Shown here in pieces: positions 29,024 to 31,068 of a DNA stretch of 31,068 bases. The stretch covers positions 1 to 31,068 of IMG/VR virus record IMGVR_UViG_3300049811_000825; one strand, written 5' to 3'. The position numbers were made by a program, and so were the translations under genes. The notes under the pieces were generated by a model that saw nothing but the letters and a program-made list of their open reading frames with translations, did not search any database and had not been told where the DNA came from. The stretch comes from a virus. Position 1 is the first letter of the stretch. Every line of letters starts with the position of its first letter.

Positions 29024-29508
29024 CCGCCCCCGTCGACGGCGCGCCCGACGCGGTCGAGCTGCTGGCCGCGGCCTTCGTCGCCATCGCCGACCTGTCGGCG
29101 GCCGAGAAGGCGGCGGCGGCGGCCGAGCTGGTCTATCGCCTCACGGCCGACGCGGTGCGCGACGGCGTGCCCGCGCTCGAGCACGTGCTGATCCGCGACA
29201 GCCTCGCGGGGGCCATGGCCAGCCTCGGCTACGCGCAGGCGGCCCATGCGCTGGCGTCCATGCCCATGCCGGCCGACGACGCCGCCCCGCCGCGGTGCAT
29301 CGCCCCGGCCGCGCCGTCGGTGCGCCGCGGCGACGACGTGCTGGCCAACGACGCGCAGGGGCGCCAGGTCCGCGGACGCGTCGCCTGGGCGACCGGCGAC
29401 ACCGTGGCGATCCGCGCCTTCGACCGCAACGACATGCGCTTCGCCGCGCCCTCGGGCGTGGTGCGGCGCTTCGACGACGGCGGCGACGCGGGCCGGGGCG
29501 GGCGCTGA
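29020..29508 (+). CDS. Hypothetical protein with helical and small beta domain
   Basis: 162 residues from GTG 29020, GTGA with the stop before. N-terminal half is Ala-rich and helical (V-E-L-L-A-A-A-F-V-A-I-A-D-L-S-A-A-E-K). The second half is a compact beta region (V-R-R-G-D-D-V-L-A-N-D-A-Q-G, V-R-G-R-V-A-W-A-T-G-D-T-V-A-I-R-A-F-D). The end is Gly/Asp/Arg-rich. The R-G-D-D-V-L and G-R-V motifs look like an SH3-like barrel, possibly binding DNA, but no family is assigned. Confidence 0.75.
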   Translation: MTAPVDGAPDAVELLAAAFVAIADLSAAEKAAAAAELVYRLTADAVRDGVPALEHVLIRDSLAGAMASLGYAQAAHALASMPMPADDAAPPRCIAPAAPSVRRGDDVLANDAQGRQVRGRVAWATGDTVAIRAFDRNDMRFAAPSGVVRRFDDGGDAGRGGR

Positions 29509-29510
29509 CC

Positions 29511-29852
29511 ATGGCCCGCCGCGCCGCGCCCCCGCCGCCCGGCCCGCCGCCGTCGCCCGACGGCGCGGCGCTGCGCGTGGCCCCGCGCCGCCGCACCGCG
29601 GCCGAGGCCGTCGAGGCCGGGCGCGTGGCCCAGCTGCGCGAGGCGGCGGCCGTGGCGGCGCGGGTGGTGGCGCGGCGGGGCAAGACTTTCCTGCCGATCT
29701 TCCTGCGCCTCGAGGCCGAGCTGGCGCGCATCGACGCGGGCGAGACGGCCGACGACGCCGCCCTGCGCCGCGCCCGCGCCATGGCCGAGGCCGCGGGACC
29801 CTTGCCCTGCGCCGAAGACGCCGCCGACGACGCGACGGGGGGCCGCCCGTGA
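29511..29852 (+). CDS. Ala/Arg-rich helical hypothetical protein
   Basis: 113 residues from ATG 29511, 2 bases after the previous stop. The start is Pro-rich, then a helix with A-A-E-A-V-E-A-G-R-V-A-Q-L-R-E-A-A-A-V and R-R-G-K-T-F-L-P-I-F-L-R-L-E-A-E-L-A-R-I-D. No domain can be named. It has an alternating Ala/Arg composition, so it might be an assembly of GC bias, though the two sharp starts and stops and the next GTGA junction support a gene. Confidence 0.68.
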   Translation: MARRAAPPPPGPPPSPDGAALRVAPRRRTAAEAVEAGRVAQLREAAAVAARVVARRGKTFLPIFLRLEAELARIDAGETADDAALRRARAMAEAAGPLPCAEDAADDATGGRP

Positions 29853-30286
29853 CCCTGCCCTTCGTCATGGAGCCGTGGGAGACCTTCGCCGAGCTGGCCG
29901 ACCGCGCGCCCCAGCGCGCGCCCGACGGCCTGTGCGCGTGGCCCGACTGCCGCCGCGCCTTCACGGCCGCCAAGCCGTGGCAGCGCTACTGCTGCGCCGC
30001 CTGCCGCAGGGCCGACCAGGACGAAGCCCGCGCGGTGGGTCACGCCATCGCCCGCCCCGCGCTGACGATGCGCGAGACCAAGCACGCGGCGCGCGGCTCC
30101 CGCGCCGCCCAGCTCAACACGCTGGCCCGCCGCTACGTCGACACGGTCATGACCCGCTGGCGCGACTGCCGCGCCCTGCGGTCGGCCACGGCCGAGGATC
30201 GCGCCCAGGGCGCGCGGCCCGGCCCCGCCCCTTCGCCGCGGCCCGCCCGCACCCCGGCGACCCTCTCGACGGGCATGGAGGACTGA
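29849..30286 (+). CDS. Zinc-binding (CxxxxC..CC) phage protein
   Basis: 145 residues from GTG 29849, overlapping the previous stop as GTGA. The motif C-A-W-P-D-C-R-R-A-F, then W-Q-R-Y-C-C-A-A-C-R-R-A-D gives five Cys residues (about 29-50), enough for a zinc finger of the type found in short phage proteins with F-x-P/A-x-K-P-W-Q-R-Y/F-C-C motifs. A helical R/A-rich middle and a Pro-rich C-terminus follow. The motif is widespread in alphaproteobacterial prophages and its function is unknown. It could bind DNA or host RNA polymerase. Confidence 0.8.
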   Translation: MTLPFVMEPWETFAELADRAPQRAPDGLCAWPDCRRAFTAAKPWQRYCCAACRRADQDEARAVGHAIARPALTMRETKHAARGSRAAQLNTLARRYVDTVMTRWRDCRALRSATAEDRAQGARPGPAPSPRPARTPATLSTGMED

Positions 30287-30288
30287 CG

Positions 30289-30618
30289 ATGCGCAACTTC
30301 ATCACGCTGGCGGCGGCGGCGCTGCTGCTGGCGTCCGCGGCGGCGGCGGCCGAGCCGAACGGCTTCGGCGGCCGGTTCGGGGCGAAGGCCCTCGCCGCGG
30401 GCGGCTTCGCCTCGGCGGGCCAGGCGGGCGAGTGGTCCGTGGGGACCATGACCGACAGCTACGGCGGCGCGGCCGTCGGCGCGCGCGACGGCGGTTTCTC
30501 GGCCGACGTGAAGGGCGGTCAGAAGTCCGAAGGCTTCGGCTCGAACTTCCGCGGCGTCGCGGCCTCCGGCGGCTTCGGCAAGGGCTTCGCCCGCGGCGGT
30601 TTCGGGGGGCGGTTCTGA
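30289..30618 (+). CDS. Secreted Gly/Phe-rich protein
   Basis: 109 residues. MRNFITLAAAALLLASAAAAAEP is a typical signal peptide with a likely cleavage after Ala-Ala-Ala (before Ala-Glu-Pro, near residue 20-21). The mature part is a low-complexity repeat of Gly-Phe pairs: G-F-G-G-R-F-G, A-G-G-F-A-S-A, F-S-A-D-V-K-G-G, E-G-F-G-S-N-F-R-G-V, G-G-F-G-K-G-F-A-R-G-G-F-G-G-R-F. Aromatic Gly-Phe repeats can form adhesive or phase-separating layers. It may be a moron that alters the host surface or periplasm. No family is named. Confidence 0.8.
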   Translation: MRNFITLAAAALLLASAAAAAEPNGFGGRFGAKALAAGGFASAGQAGEWSVGTMTDSYGGAAVGARDGGFSADVKGGQKSEGFGSNFRGVAASGGFGKGFARGGFGGRF

Positions 30619-30929
30619 TGGCGCCCGATCTCGACATGACCGGCCGCAAGGTCATCGTCCGCACGTCGGACGCGGGGGTCCACTTCGGCACGCTGGCGTC
30701 GCGGACCGGCGGCGAGGCCGTCCTGACCGACAGCCGCCGCCTCTGGTACTGGCGCACGGCCGACAAGGGCATCAGCCTGTCCGACGTCGCCGTCGGCGGC
30801 ATCGACCCCAAGGGGTCGAAGATCTGCGCGACGCTGCCGCAGCACCTGCTGATCGGCGTCATCGAAGTGATCCCCGCCACGTCCGCCGCCGCCGCCAGCA
30901 TCGAGACGGCCGATGTCTACCGCGCCTGA
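30618..30929 (+). CDS. DUF6948-like protein
   Basis: 103 residues. ATG overlaps the stop before as TGATG. It matches the DUF6948 pattern in my memory: K-V-I-V-R-T-S-D-A-G-V-H-F-G-T-L, L-T-D-S-R-R-L-W-Y-W, I-S-L-S-D-V-A-V-G-G-I-D-P-K-G-S-K-I, L-L-I-G-V-I-E-V-I-P-A-T and A-A-A-S-I-E. This small beta protein family is found in phages and of unknown role. It sits between a Gly/Phe secreted protein and a Gly/Tyr-rich open frame, which may be linked to it. Confidence 0.82.
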   Translation: MAPDLDMTGRKVIVRTSDAGVHFGTLASRTGGEAVLTDSRRLWYWRTADKGISLSDVAVGGIDPKGSKICATLPQHLLIGVIEVIPATSAAAASIETADVYRA

Positions 30930-31068
30930 CGGCCACGCTGAAGGCTCCGGCTACGGCTACGGCTACGGCGACGGCTCCGGCTACGGCTACGGCTACGGCT
31001 CCGGCTCCGGCGACGGCGACGGCTCCGGCGACGGCGACGGCTACGGCTACGGCTACGGCTACGGCTAC
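30913..31068 (+). CDS. Partial gene encoding Gly-Tyr/Ser/Asp dipeptide repeats
   Basis: 52 codons are seen and no stop is reached: the gene runs off the window. ATG 30913 overlaps the DUF6948 gene by 17 bases. After MSTAPDGHAE, 21 consecutive dipeptides follow, each Gly plus Tyr (11), Ser (5) or Asp (5). Gly is always GGC, Tyr TAC, Ser TCC and Asp GAC, so each differs by one or two bases. The regular alternation and exact in-frame placement show selection on protein sequence or recent expansion by slippage. Such proteins could be flexible, aromatic and acidic. Function unknown; expression depends on an unproven start. Confidence 0.62.
   Translation, partial: MSTAPDGHAEGSGYGYGYGDGSGYGYGYGSGSGDGDGSGDGDGYGYGYGYGY
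30943..31068 (+). repeat. Hexanucleotide tandem repeat GGC-TAC/TCC/GAC
   Basis: 21 consecutive 6-base units, GGCTAC, GGCTCC or GGCGAC, reach the window end. The period of 6 keeps reading frame and changes only codon positions 1 and 2 of the second codon, the hallmark of a coding microsatellite. It is prone to copy-number change in multiples of two residues. Confidence 0.9.

Noticed and set aside
30943-31068. Tandem repeat as a CRISPR array
   Set aside because: Units are only 6 bases with no spacers; it is a coding microsatellite.

Overview
The window looks like most of a temperate, siphovirus-type bacteriophage or prophage genome from a very GC-rich alphaproteobacterium, most likely a Rhodobacterales-type host. 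The host guess rests on base composition and on the tail-tip block (DUF2460, DUF2163, NlpC/P60 and TIM-barrel host-specificity protein), which is the hallmark set of Rhodobacter gene transfer agents and related phages. No integrase, attachment site, tRNA or host gene is visible, so phage and prophage cannot be told apart here.

Positions 1-19531 are one long minus-strand structural operon, read right to left: gpZ-like protein, Nu1-like small terminase, GpA-type large terminase, two beta-rich accessory proteins, gpW-like joiner, gpB-type portal, a fused prohead protease/HK97 major capsid protein, a holin-like protein, an FII-like joiner, the tail tube, tail chaperones G and G-T (with a lambda-style -1 frameshift site), tape measure, a small membrane protein, four GTA-like tail-tip proteins, a conserved 68-residue protein, a DUF2793 protein and a gpU-like tail terminator. 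The head is lambda-like with an HK97-type fused capsid gene, and the tail tip is GTA-like. Most junctions are ATGA/GTGA overlaps, which implies coupled translation.

Positions 19617-26322 carry a possible late regulator, a 333-bp repeat-rich gap with a terminator and GTAGGG boxes, and a minus-strand early/replication operon. That operon holds an SF3 helicase, a CHC2/Toprim primase with an altered Toprim motif, a possible sliding-clamp-like protein, two winged-helix proteins and several small proteins. Positions 26323-27863 are the control region: a palindromic operator, a Cro-like gene on the minus strand, a short CI-like repressor on the plus strand, and GTAATTTC-type operator repeats on both sides of the repressor. 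Its GC content is visibly lower than the rest, which suggests an exchanged immunity cassette.

Positions 27864-31068 are a mostly plus-strand operon of small accessory genes: a stand-alone winged-helix protein resembling the C-terminus of the SF3 helicase, two zinc-binding proteins, a secreted Gly/Phe-rich protein, a DUF6948-like protein, and an open frame running off the window that encodes alternating Gly-Tyr/Gly-Ser/Gly-Asp dipeptides. The most interesting items are the lambda-type slippery site, the nested capsid start, the displaced gpZ and gpU genes, the repeat-rich gap, the helicase-tail paralogue and the Gly-X dipeptide gene.
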